Below are positions 11,184-21,487 of a DNA stretch of 64,000 nt, piece by piece (the first letter of the stretch is position 1; each line of letters begins with the position of its first letter). The stretch spans positions 22,941,475 through 23,005,474 of the forward strand of contig CM040441.1 of NCBI GenBank assembly GCA_022749755.1. Reading direction: 5' to 3'. The position numbers and the translations under genes were made by a program. The DNA comes from Azadirachta indica (Eukaryota; Streptophyta; Magnoliopsida; Sapindales; Meliaceae). The notes beneath the pieces were generated by a model. It was not told the DNA's origin. It ran no database searches and saw only the letters and a program-made list of their open reading frames with translations.

Positions 11184-12524
11184 ATCTCCCCTGATTAGAA
11201 AAGACTCATCCTTTTTACCCATAACTTTCTGACAACTCAATCTTGTAAGCATTTTCTCTAATTCGTTGCAATACCTTAAATGGTCTATCAACTTTAGGCT
11301 TGAGTTTAGCATATTTTCCAAGTGGAAAACTTGCTCTTTGAAGATGTATCCAAACTAATTCTCCTTCCCTGAACTCGACATGCTTGCGATGTTTGTTTGC
11401 AGAAAGTCGATACTTATCATTTTGCTTCAAATTTCTGTCACGAACTTGCTCATAAAGCTTTTTGATACTCTTAGCTTTTTCTTCAGCATCTCCACTAAAG
11501 TATTGATGAATTAGAAGTGAAGCTAAATCCATTAGACTGATAGGATTTTTTCCATAAACTACCTTAAAAGGACTTTGACCAATATATTGGCTAGTTGATC
11601 GATTATACGCAAATTCAATTTGAGGCAAAATAACATCCTATTGTCGGATATTCTTACCAACATAACTTCGTATAGAGAGTACCCAAACTCTGATTTGTCA
11701 TTTCTATTTGACTGTCAATGTGAGGATGATGAGAAGAGCTAAAATTGATACTAGTGCTAAGTTTTCTCCATAGTGTTCACCAAAAGTGACTCAAAAACTT
11801 GGAATCTCGATAAAAAACGATGGTTTTTAGAATACCATGCATCTTCACTACCTCTTTAAAATATAAATTAGCCATATTAGAGGCATCTATTGTTTTATTG
11901 CATAGAATAAAATAAGCCATTTTAGAAAACCTATCACTACCACCATGACAAAATCTTTATTTGTTTGAGTTCTTGGTCACCCAACAATAAAATCTAGACT
12001 AACATCTTCCTATGGAGCATTAGGCATGGTAATGGAGTATATAAACCCGTATTTTATCCATGACTTTTTGCAACATGGCTAATCTTACACCTTTCCATAT
12101 GCTTCATTACATCACATCCTAGTTTTGGCCAAAAAAACTTATCTTTCAAGAGAACAAGTGTTTTTATCTCTACCAAAGTGACCTCTAACACAACTATTAT
12201 GAGCTTCCATGATAATAGACTCTCTTAAAGAACACTGAGGAATGCACAAACAATTACCTGTAAAGAGATAGCCCTCTTGTCACAAGAATTGCTTGTAAAG
12301 ATGATTTTCACATTCTGCCCATATCTTGCCAAAGTTTGGATCACTTGCATATAATTCCTTCACAACTTTAAGGCCTATGACTTTCACTTGCATTGAGGAT
12401 AGCAAGGAATGTTTTCGGTTAAGTGCATCAACTACAACATTTTGAACTCCAGATTTGTGTTTAATGGTGAAGTTGAAAGATTGAAGAAATTCAACCTATC
12501 CAACATGTCTTCGATTTAGCTTTT
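11184..12524 (-). pseudogene. G2 gypsy RNase H tail and integrase, copy 2 (broken)
   Basis: Same content as 2433-3754: integrase C-terminal block open at 11215-11628, decayed catalytic core, HHCC region. An extra T near 12162 shifts the zinc-finger frame that is still open in copy 1, so this copy is slightly more decayed there. Confidence 0.8.
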
Positions 12525-12587
12525 TAATGCAAATGAAGTTGCCCAACCACGCAAACAAAAGGAGAAACTCACACATAAAGCTGGAGA
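12525..12587 (+). mobile_element. LTR_C filler inside G2 pol, copy 2
   Basis: TAATGCAAATGAAGTTGCCC and the following bases occupy the same place as 3755-3816, so the event predates the duplication. Confidence 0.6.
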
Positions 12588-12966
12588 CCAAAGGGCATCA
12601 CCATCCATTCATAAAGCCTATCTCGAGTTTTAAAAGCAGTTTTTCATTCATCTCCAAGCCGCATTCTGATTTGATGATAACCACTCCAAAGATCATTCTT
12701 TGAAAAGATTTTAGCCCTATGAAATTGGTTTAAAAGATCATCTAAGTGTGGAATTGGAAAGGGATAATCAATTGTTATCTTGTTTACCACTTACTATTAA
12801 CGTACATATGCCACGATCCATCTTTCTTTGGTACTAAAAGTGCGAAAACAACACACAAAGACGCTTACTTTCTCAAACCAATCCCTTTACAATCAGCTCA
12901 TCAACTTGTCTTTGTAACTCTTCATACTTTTTTGAACTCATTCAGTAACCTGCCTTGTTTGGTAGA
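12588..12966 (-). pseudogene. G2 reverse transcriptase N-terminal fragment, copy 2
   Basis: Same RT fingers/palm fragment as 3817-4195, with the [17 protein letters not shown] and LYEWMVMPFGL blocks on the minus strand, ended by the Athila LTR. The pentamer GTAGA at 12962-12966 is next to the LTR. Confidence 0.75.
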
Positions 12967-14360
12967 TGATGAATGTTTAAAAGTGTAAGTTTATGAAGAG
13001 AAATATTATGATTTACACTTAATAATGTCCTTCTATTCTCTAATAATGAAGCATATTCCTTTATATTGAATTGTAAAACATGAATTGGACTAAATAGTCG
13101 GTTTTGCGCAGGTTTCGTATAATGAGTGTATCTTTTAATCAAATCATCAATTGATACGATTCTTGAGCTGGACAAACATAAACTCATCATTTCACAACTT
13201 TGTAAGCCAAAGGTTGGACCATTTCGAGCAATTAATGGGACAAAATTGGGCTTCAATAGAACTCAAGCGCATCTTTGAACCAGCCCAACATGCTTCTTTA
13301 TTTGGGCCATATCAAAAAATTATATGGTTGCATGATCTAGAAAGCTGAGAAAGGGATCTAAATTTTTTATGTTTTGTACTTTCTCAAATTTCAATTGGTC
13401 GACTACCAAAAAGAGCGATCATTCTAGAAGGGCGGTGGAGAAATGCGACTTGAACATCTCTGCCTATTTTCAATACAACTCATGGTTTAAAATAGCAGTA
13501 AGGGTGAGATATGGACCATTGGAAAGATGAGTCATCTATCTACAACTTTGAAGAAGGCTATTTTACAAAATTCGATGGTTTTTATGGTCAAAAATATGTT
13601 GGAAGTTGGTAGAGCGTAATTAATTGGAAATTGACAAAATTATTTTCACACATATGAAATGTTTTTTGTTTTACCTATATAAAGGAAGATGTGGAAGTGA
13701 GGAGTAGGAGAATTGTTTTACCATTTCTGTTTTCTTTTTGTAATTTGAACTTCAATTAAATGATATATTTCTAATTTTGTAATTAGGGGTAAGGGTGAAC
13801 TTTTGATGATTTTATAGTTTTGTTCTTTGATCCTTTGTTCTGTTCTTCATTGTCAATCTTTTTATTGATTGAGTACTATATTTTGCAAGTGATTTTGAAT
13901 TGTTAGAAACCTTGATTCATTGTTAACAAATGGTACATTGAATGCTTGGATGTTTTCTATATATCAAGAGTAAGGCAACTTATAGTTTTTCACCATCAAC
14001 TAAAAGGTAAGTCTTTTGATTTCTTTGTGCTTAAATATTTTTTTCATCATCCAATTAAGATCACTTCTTTTGATTCTTAATTTTTTTTTTAAAAAGAAAA
14101 AAAGGATCAAGAATAAATTCTATACAAATCATTAAAATGGATCTCTATTGCCCTAATATATAATAATATTAAATTTAAATTTGACAATAAGCAAATTCAT
14201 TCCATTTCTTATAATATTTGAATATTTGGACTTGTAATATTTAAACGTTGGGACTTGTGGACTTAATATAACGTATTCCCTATGGACCGACACTCAGACT
14301 TCCAAACTTTATTACTTGAGACAACCTATACTTGAGAGTTACAACTTTTAAGTTGTAACA
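12967..14360 (+). mobile_element. Athila-type 5' LTR, full length, copy 2
   Basis: 1394 bp from TGATGAATG to AGTTGTAACA, matching the length of the solo LTR at 40119-41511. A TATA box (TATATAAAGG) lies at 13676-13685. A tRNA-Asp primer-binding site follows 6 bp after the LTR. It is inserted in the G2 RT fragment. Confidence 0.9.
13676..13685 (+). promoter_or_regulatory. TATA box in Athila LTR
   Basis: TATATAAAGG preceded by ACC, conserved in the solo LTR at 40844-40853 and in copy 1. It is the only strong TATA element in the LTR and the likely start region for retrotransposon RNA. This is inference from position. Confidence 0.6.
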
Positions 14361-14366
14361 AGTTTT

Positions 14367-14384
14367 TGGCACCGTTGCCGGAGA
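14367..14384 (+). promoter_or_regulatory. Primer-binding site (tRNA-Asp type), Athila copy 2
   Basis: TGGCACCGTTGCCGGAGA. The stretch TGG and CACCGTTGCCGG pairs with the tRNA-Asp 3' end apart from one or two changes. This supports the Athila assignment and fixes the 5' LTR end at 14360. Confidence 0.9.
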
Positions 14385-14871
14385 GTACGGTTTGTATAAA
14401 GTTTACTAATTCTTGTTTAATTTTCTTTTACTAAGTTTAACCTCTAACTCTAACTCTAACTTTAACATTTTTTTTATTTACTTGTTGTTATTTATTTTTA
14501 TTGGGAGGCTCAACCACCCATTTATATTTACATTATGGTTGGTTCTACATATGCCACTTATTTTTTGTTTATTTTGTTTATGGTAGGCTTTGCCACCTTT
14601 CTTAATTTTTTCTATTAAGTATTGTGTTGTTATTTTTATTTACAATAATTTTATTAAGAGGAAGGTTATACCACCTCTTTTCTCTTTTATTTGTTTTATT
14701 GTGCTAACATTTTATTTTATTGTCTTTTATTATTATTATTATTATTTTTATTTTTTTTTTATGCTTGGATGGTATCGTGATCCTCATTCTCATCGATTAG
14801 TGAAAGGTAATTTTGAAACCTCCTTTGGAAATTGGTTTGATTTATCTTCAAACTCACACACAACTAACACT
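14385..14871 (+). other. Athila 5' leader
   Basis: AT-rich untranslated leader between the primer-binding site and gag. It has a short CTAACT tandem run (14442-14460), the site where copy 1 carries the family F insertion, and a TAT microsatellite (about 14727-14747). The long T-rich open frame here is low-complexity and is not supported as protein. Confidence 0.7.
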
Positions 14872-15836
14872 ATGGCTAAAAATGAAAGTATACATGGAGA
14901 AAATGAAAATCATCATGTTCGAACTATGTGTGAATATTTGCAATCTCCTCGAAATTCATCTCTTTCATGCTTTATTTTTCTGCTTAATGCAAATAACTTC
15001 ATATTTAAGCCTGGTATGATCCCTTTACTTCCTAAATTCCATGGCTTAGAGTCTGAGAGTTCTTATTTGCACTTGAAAGAATTTGAGGAAGTATGTGCCA
15101 CATTATGGATCAAACATGTAGTGAAGAAATAATTAAGCTAAAATTGTTTCCTTTTCCTTTAAAAGATAAAGCAAAAACAGGACTTAATTCATTAAGACCT
15201 AGATCTATAGGCACATGACAAGAAATACAAACCAAGTTTTCAAAGCAATTTTTTTCAATATATAAAACGAATGCTTTCAAGAGACAAATCCAAAATTTTT
15301 GTCAAAGAGGAAATGAGACCTATTTTCAATGTTTGGAAAGATTTAAAGACTTTTTGAATTCATGCCCACACCATGATTTTGAAAAATGGCGTACGATCAG
15401 TTTCTTTTATGAAGGGTTAACGCTAGAGACAAAACAATTTGTTAAAACAATGTGTAATGGTGAATTTTTAGATAAAGACCCAGAAGAAGGTCTAGAGTAT
15501 TTAGACCATTTAGCTGAGAACTCTCAATCCTGGCAAACCACTAGTTTCTCTGAAAATCCAATTAAATCTAATATAGCTAGTTCTAGTGTGGGTAAATATA
15601 ATTTAAGTCAAGAAGATGATTTAAGTGCCAGAATTACAAATTTAACGAGAAAGATTGAAGCCATGGAATTAAGGAAAGTTAAAGAAGTCAAATTTGTGCA
15701 TAATGATGAAGTTTGTGAAATTTGTAAAGTCATGGGACATTCCGCTCAAGATTGTCCAAATATTCCAATTTTTAAAGAAGCGTTGCATGATCAAACAAAT
15801 TCTATGAATTCTTTCAAAAAACTTTTTTTTCTCTAA
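14872..15836 (+). pseudogene. Athila gag, copy 2 (frameshifted)
   Basis: Starts at ATG 14872 (MAKNESIHGEN). The N-terminal part with FHGLESESSYLHLKEF is open to 15132. A broken segment follows, then 15333-15836 is open with NSCPHHDFEKW, FYEGLTLETKQFV, MCNGEFLDKDPEE and the CCHC knuckle CEICKVMGHSAQDC. Nucleocapsid and particle-forming role by family. Unlike copy 1 it continues into protease and pol. The frame break after 15132 is in the same place as in copy 1, so the lesion was inherited by both. Confidence 0.85.
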
Positions 15837-16239
15837 TTTTCCATATTCTGAAACACACAATCCTAGATAGAGAAATCAACTAAATTTTAGTTGAAAAAAT
15901 GATAATAATGCCCATCCACCACCTCAAAGACCTTCAAATTTTTCATCATATCATTCACCATATTTGAAAACTCTTGAGGAAATGTTGCAAACATTCATGT
16001 AAGGGCAAACAAGCATAAACAATCAAACATCACAACCCATTAATGATATCAAGAATACACTTTCAACATTGACCTCAGCTTTGCACAGTCAAGAGAAAGG
16101 TAAATTTCCTGCTCAACCACAATCAAATCCAACAGGTCAATTTCATGTAAGTGATTCTAACCCAAATGGCACACAGCATGAGAATGCCAACTCTATCACT
16201 ACTCTCTGAAGTGGTAAGGTCATTGATAAAACCATTTCT

Positions 16240-17490
16240 TTGAAAGAGATTGAACCTAAAGAACCATCAAAATTAGTGAGTGAGGAAAATAATGTTGAAC
16301 CTAAAATGTGTGATGTTGAAAAATGCCCTATCCTTGCTCCTTTTCCTCAAAGATTGCAACCAATTCAAAAGTTGAACCAAAATTCTGAAATTTTTGAACT
16401 TTTTAAGCAAGTCAAAATTAACATTCCTGTGTTAAATGCAATTAAACAAGTTCCTTCTTATGCCAAATTTTTGAAAGATTTACGCACTGTTAAAAGAAAG
16501 CTTAATGTTCAAAAGAAAGCATTTTTAACTGAGAATGTTAGTTCAATTATCCAACATAACACTCCACAAAAATATAAAGATCCTAGTTGTCCTACAATTT
16601 TTTGTGTAATTGGAAACTTTAGGATAAACCATACTTTACTTGATCTTGGTGCAAGTGTTAATTTGTTGCCATATTCAATGTATGAGCAATTAGGTTTAGG
16701 TGAGCTTAAACCTACTTCTACAACACTTTAACTTGCTGATCGTTTTGTGAAAGTACCACAAGGAATACTTGAGGATGTGTTAATCCAAGTAAATAAATTT
16801 TTTTTTCCCGTAGATTTTATTGTCTTAGACACACAACATGTTCCTAGCTCAAGCACTCAAATTCTTGTCATATTAGGACGTCCATTTCTTACTACATCTA
16901 ATGCAATAATCAACTATAGAAATGGAGTTCTAAAATTATCCTTTGAAAACACGACATTGGAAATGAATGTGTTCAATATTTGCAAGCAACCTAGTGAAAA
17001 TTATGACATGCATGAAGTTAGTTATATTGAGGAACTCGTTCATTATTACTTTAATGTTTCATCTTTTTCTGATCCCTTGGATGTTTGTTTAAATGGTTGC
17101 AATGATTTCAATTATGATGAAAATTCTGAAATGTCTCATATTTATTCTCTTTTAAAATCTTCTCAGGTTTTGGAAGTTAAAGGATGCAGACCAAAATTTG
17201 AAGACTTACCTCAATGTGCTGATAAACCGATGCCATCGAGTGTTCAACCACCAAAATTTAAATTGAAACCATTACCATTTGACCTCAAGTATGCTTTCTT
17301 GGGTGCTAATGAAACTTTTCCGGTGATAATTTCTTTTAAACTCAGTGCTCTTCAAGAATATAAGTTGCTCGAAATTCTAAGATTGCATAAACATGCCTTA
17401 GGATGGACAATAACTGACATAAAAGGAATTAATCCTTTGATTTGCACACATAAGATATATTTGGAAGATAATGCCAAATCATCTAGATAA
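16240..17490 (+). pseudogene. Athila aspartic protease region
   Basis: One reading frame interrupted by a single TAA at 16729-16731, where a Gln is expected (L-stop-LADRFVKVP). The protease active site reads LLDLGASVNLLPYSMY, the DLGAS form seen in Athila elements. Downstream blocks are PVDFIVLDTQ, LGRPFLTTSNAIINYRNG, FNICKQP and the hinge LSFE. The segment ends with another in-frame stop at the junction to RT (SSR-stop-MQRRINPNMKEVV). The protease cleaves Gag-Pol. Two nonsense changes make it non-functional as it stands. Confidence 0.9.
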
Positions 17491-17946
17491 ATGCAACGTA
17501 GGATAAATCCTAATATGAAAGAGGTAGTGAGAAATGAAGTTCTCAAGTTTTTAGATGTAGGGATTATTTATCCTATTTCTGATAGCACACGGGTAAATCT
17601 TACACAAGTTGTACCTAAAAAATCTGGAGTTACTGTAGTCAAAAATGAAAATAATGAATTAATTCCAACTAGAATAATTACTGGCTGGAGCATGTGCATT
17701 GACTATAGGAAACTCAATTCAATGATTAGGAAAGACCATTTCCCGTTACTATTAATGGATCAAATGTTAGAAAAGGTAGCTGGACATGCATTTTATTGTT
17801 TTCTAGATGGGTATTCTGGGTATAACCAAATTGAAATTGCACCTGAATACCAAGAAAAGACCACTTTCACTTGTTCATTTGGAACTTTTGCATATAAAAG
17901 GATGCCATTTGGATTGTGTAATGCACCAGCTACATTTCAAAGATGC
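17491..17946 (+). pseudogene. Athila reverse transcriptase, N-terminal half
   Basis: Open frame with MKEVVRNEVLKFLDVGIIY, VVPKKSG, CIDYRKLNSMIRKDHFP, FLDGYSGYNQIEIAP, TTFTCSFGTFAYKRMPFGL and CNAPATFQRC. These are the RT finger and palm motifs in order. It is cut after CNAPATFQRC by a 318-bp inverted piece of the element's own LTR. The second half, with the catalytic aspartates, resumes at 18265 in the same frame. Confidence 0.9.
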
Positions 17947-18264
17947 GCTTGAGTTCTGTTGAAACCCAATTTCGTCCCATTAATTGCTCGAATTGGTCCA
18001 ACTTTTGGCTTACAAAGTTGTGAAATAATGAGTTTATGTTTGTCCAACTCAAGAATCGTATCAATTGATGATTTGGATTAAAAGATACGCTCATTATACG
18101 AAACTTGCGCAAAACCGACTATTTAGTTCAATTCATGTTTTACAATTCAATATAAAGGAATATGCTTCATTATTGGGTAACAAAAGGACATTATTAAGTG
18201 TAAATCATAATATTTCTCTTGATAAACCTACACTTTTAAACATTCATCACACCCCCCAACCAGC
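17947..18264 (-). mobile_element. Inverted Athila LTR-start fragment inserted in its own RT
   Basis: The reverse complement matches the first ~303 bp of the Athila LTR (4196 onward, 12967 onward, 40119 onward), preceded on that strand by GGTTGGGGGGTG, a polypurine tract like that at 22287. The left junction lies in an 11-bp identity (TTCAAAGATGC) shared by the RT and the LTR. It introduces a stop immediately (GCGCTTGA). Confidence 0.85.
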
Positions 18265-18664
18265 ATGCTTAGTATTTTTAGTGATATGGTTGAACGATTT
18301 CTTGAAGTTTTCATGGATGATTTTTCTGTTTTTGATGATTCATTTGATGATTGCTTATCTAACTTGAAAAAAGTTTTGATTAGGTGTGAAGAAAAGAATC
18401 TTGTGCTTAATTGGGAAAAATGTCATTTCATGGTCACAAATGGTATTGTGCTTGGTCACATTGTCTCATCAAAAGGAATTGAAGTAGATAAATCTAAAAT
18501 TGAATTAATTGCCAATTTACCCGTTCCTAAGTTTGTCAAAAATGTTAGATCATTTTTAGGACATGCTGGTTTTTATATCAAGACCGTTGTGCAATCTCTT
18601 ATTAAAAGATGCTGTCTTTGAATGGACTGAGTCATGTTAAGAAGCTTTTGTCAAACTTAAAACC
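18265..18664 (+). pseudogene. Athila reverse transcriptase, C-terminal half
   Basis: Resumes with MLSIFSDMVERFLEVF and the intact catalytic FMDD (18310-18321), then FDDCLSNL, LVLNWEKCHFMV, GIVLGHIVSSKGIEVD and VRSFLGHAGFY. The connection after HAGFY is shifted (open segment ends 18621) before KTMLTSAP and RNase H. With the inverted insert removed the two halves are collinear and in frame, so the insert is the major lesion. Confidence 0.9.
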
Positions 18665-19207
18665 ATGCTAACATCTGCTCCTATCATGCAGCCTCCAAAT
18701 TGGACTTTGCCTTTTGAAATCATGTGTGATGCTAGCAATTATGCTGTTGGAGCTGTTTTAGGACAACGAAAGAACAAGAAACCTTATGTGATTTACTATG
18801 CTAGTAAAACCTTAAATAGTGCTCAAATGAATTATTTTACCATTGAAAAGGAATTACTTGCAGTAGTATTTGCATCGGATAAATTTTGATCTTATCTTAT
18901 TGGCTCACCCATTGTGATTTTTAGTGATCATGCAGCATTAAAATATCTTCTCTCAAAAAAGGATGCTAAACCTAAATTGATTAGGTGGATCCTACTACTC
19001 CAAGAATTTGATCTCACAATTCAAGACAAAAAAAGAGTACAAAATGTGGTTGCTAATCACTTGTCAAGACTTATGTTTGAAGAACCGATTGAGGCAACAC
19101 CAATTAATGACAATTTTTCTGATGAGCAACTTTTCAATGTCTCTATTTTACCTTGGTTTGCTGATATTGTCAATTTTCTTGTTACAGGTCAAATGCCAAA
19201 TCATTGA
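18665..19207 (+). pseudogene. Athila RNase H
   Basis: Contains the RNase H acidic residues in their usual contexts: MCDASNYAVGAVLG, YFTIEKELLAVVFA and IFSDHAALKYLL, followed by the connection end VVANHLSRL. One stop after ASDKF (18887-18889) replaces a codon between the second and third motifs. RNase H degrades the RNA strand of the hybrid during reverse transcription. Confidence 0.88.
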
Positions 19208-20448
19208 AATGCTCAAGATAAAAAGAAATTTTTAAGGGAGGTACGCAATTTCTTTTAAGATGATCCATATCTTTTCAAATATTGCCCTGATCACATTATA
19301 AAGAGATGTGTACCTAACAATGAAATTCAAAATGTCATTTCTTTTTGTCATTCTGAAGCATGTGGTGGTCATTTTTCTTCAAAGAAAACTGCTGCGAAAA
19401 TCTTGCAATATGGATTTTATTGGCCCACCTTATTTAAAGACACACATACATTTTGTAAAACATGTGACCGTTATCAAAAATTAGGTAAAATAACTCGTAA
19501 AAACATAATGCTATTAAATCCTATTTTAGTCATAGAAATATTTGATTGTTGAGGTATTGATTTTATGGGTCCTTTTCCATCTTCTTTTAGGTATCAATAC
19601 ATTTTAGTTGGATTGACTATGTTTCAAAATGGGTAGAGACAATTTCTTGCAAAAATAATGATCATAAAATTGTTTTGAAATTTTTGAAAGAAAACATTTT
19701 TTCAAGATTTGGAGTGTCTCGAGCCATAATAAGTGATGGAGGTTTACACTTTTGTAATAATCCTTTTGAGAATTTAATGGAAAAATACGGAATTAAAAAT
19801 AAAGTGTCTACCCCTTATCACCCACAAACAAGTGGACAAGTTGAACTTGCCAATAGAGAAATAAAATACATTTTAGAAAAAATGGTAAACCCGAATCGTA
19901 AGGATTGGTCTTTAAGACTAACCGATGTACTTTAAGCTTATCGAACTGCTTTTAAATCATCACTTGGCATGTCTCCTTATAGACTTGTTTTTGGAAAGGT
20001 TTGTCACCTACTTGTGGAATTGGAACATAAAGCTTTTTGGGCCATTAAAATGCTTAATTTTGATTTAGATAAAACAGGATCATTGAGAAAACTCCAAATA
20101 GATGAACTCGAAGAAATTAGGAATGAAGCTTATGAGAATTCTAAAATTTACAAAGAGAAAATGAAGGTGTTTCATGATAAACGTATCATTAGAAAATCAT
20201 TTGAACCTTCACAAAAAGTTCTTTTGTATGATTCAAGATTGCATCTGTTTCCTGGCAAACTTCGTTCAATATGGATAGGTCATTTCATTGTTAAGAAGGT
20301 TTACGCACATGGCGCTACTGAGATTGAGAACCCTAAAAATGGTAATGTTTTTAAAGTTAATGGATACCGTTTAAAGCCATTCTTTGAGAATTTTCCAAAC
20401 GAGTTAGAGTCCATCACTTTGATTGAACCTGTTTACAACACTGGATGA
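19208..20448 (+). pseudogene. Athila integrase
   Basis: HHCC zinc-binding region (CHSEACGGHFSSKKT, then FCKTCDRYQ), then the DDE core: GIDFMGPFP, IISDGGLHFCN and TSGQVELANREI, so all three acidic residues are present. The C-terminal part is open at 19969-20448 ([38 protein letters not shown]). Frameshifts and stops occur at about 19551, 19620-19670 and 19933. The frame ends in EPVYNTG, close to the usual Athila pol end. The expected 3' untranslated region begins only after an extra ~1.7 kb that carries two non-retroviral frames. Confidence 0.9.
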
Positions 20449-20647
20449 TTTTTTTTTATTGTATATACATTACTTGTTTTCTTGTGTTATTAATTTTATT
20501 GATTCCATTATTTGTTTTTAATTACTTTCCCGGTCAAGTGGCGGATAATGGTACTCCGTCACTCTTCAAATCGATTCTTTCAGTTGCCCAAAATTACTGA
20601 TACTAAATTTTCTCTCACTTGTTTTTCTGTTCTTTTCTTTTTTCATT
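20449..20647 (+). other. Athila post-pol spacer
   Basis: T-rich spacer. The TTTCCCGGTCAAGTGGCGGA / TACTCCGTCACTC stretch (about 20527-20575) looks like the conserved non-coding segment that follows pol in this retroelement lineage. The second copy begins here (61354 equals about 20474). Confidence 0.55.
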
Positions 20648-21190
20648 ATGAATGTCATTCTTTATAGATTGCAAACATATTTTCCTTCTTTTCCTAAAGA
20701 TGTTTTACGAAAATTGTACCAAGTTAGGTGTGCAAGATTAAGAATGCTTATGTAAAAAGGTATTCCTGAAGATATGCGGTGGATAATTGAAGTAAAGGTA
20801 CGTTTAGCAGGTGAGTTTTATGATTCATTTGTTTCACACATGTCTGGTTTAGGTAAGAGCTCTTTTGCAAAGAAACGAAGAGCGAAAAGGTTACAAGTGT
20901 GTCACAAATGTGCACATTCAACCTGTAACAAGCGATGTCGTTCTCTAGGGATGGTGTTTACTAATAGAGAAGATAAAATTAAATTCATCAAGGATGGACT
21001 GAGTAAGGAGTCTTTAGGTAATATCTTATTGACTCTTGAGACGCATCCTAGTGGATATGCGCAACGTGAAATTCTTAATTTGTATACATTATTTCAAAAA
21101 GAACGTGATCATCTTGGGAATCTGACTTTAAAAGACCTTATTTGCCAATTTGTAAAAAAATTGGATAGGAAGCCAATTCTTGACCCATAG
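20648..21190 (+). pseudogene. Flexivirus-type nucleic-acid-binding protein-like frame, copy 1
   Basis: From ATG 20648 the frame runs about 180 codons with one internal TAA at 20753-20755. The open part from 20774 is 138 residues. Residues 27-39 of that part are GKSSFAKKRRAKR, an Arg/Lys-rich motif, followed at once by a compact Cys cluster C43-x2-C46-x4-C51-x3-C55 and then FTNREDKIKFIKDGL. A basic patch next to a zinc-finger-like Cys cluster is the signature of the small 3'-proximal nucleic-acid-binding proteins of plant Betaflexiviridae (carla- and vitivirus type). No retrotransposon protein I know has it. The C-terminal ~70 residues are not recognised. It lies between Athila pol and a LOG-like gene on the same strand. 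An unrelated plant zinc-finger fragment remains possible. Confidence 0.5.
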
Positions 21191-21487
21191 AAGGCGTTTA
21201 AGCTATTACTGGATGTAAAATCAGAGGAAGATGTGAGCCACAATCACAACTATCTGTAAATATTTACTTTTAGTTGCCATTGTTGAAATTTTTATGTTTT
21301 AGATTCCTATATTAGCCGTTATCTTTGACATTTTTACATTTTTAAATTTTAACTTTTATGACAACAGCTGGCTTACCTCTATTGGTTTCATTAATACATT
21401 CTCTTTAAGTTGTATAAATGCAGGACCTCATTTCTTTATTTTCATACAAAATTTGAATTACTGACGAAGGTAAAAGACTGCAAAAGA
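21191..21487 (+). other. Spacer between the flexivirus-like and LOG-like frames
   Basis: AT-rich, no convincing coding. A short upstream in-frame extension of the LOG-like frame (from 21410) exists, but ATG 21488 gives the normal LOG start context. TTGTATAAATGCAG at about 21410-21423 looks like an intron 3' end, but no matching donor is certain. Confidence 0.4.
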
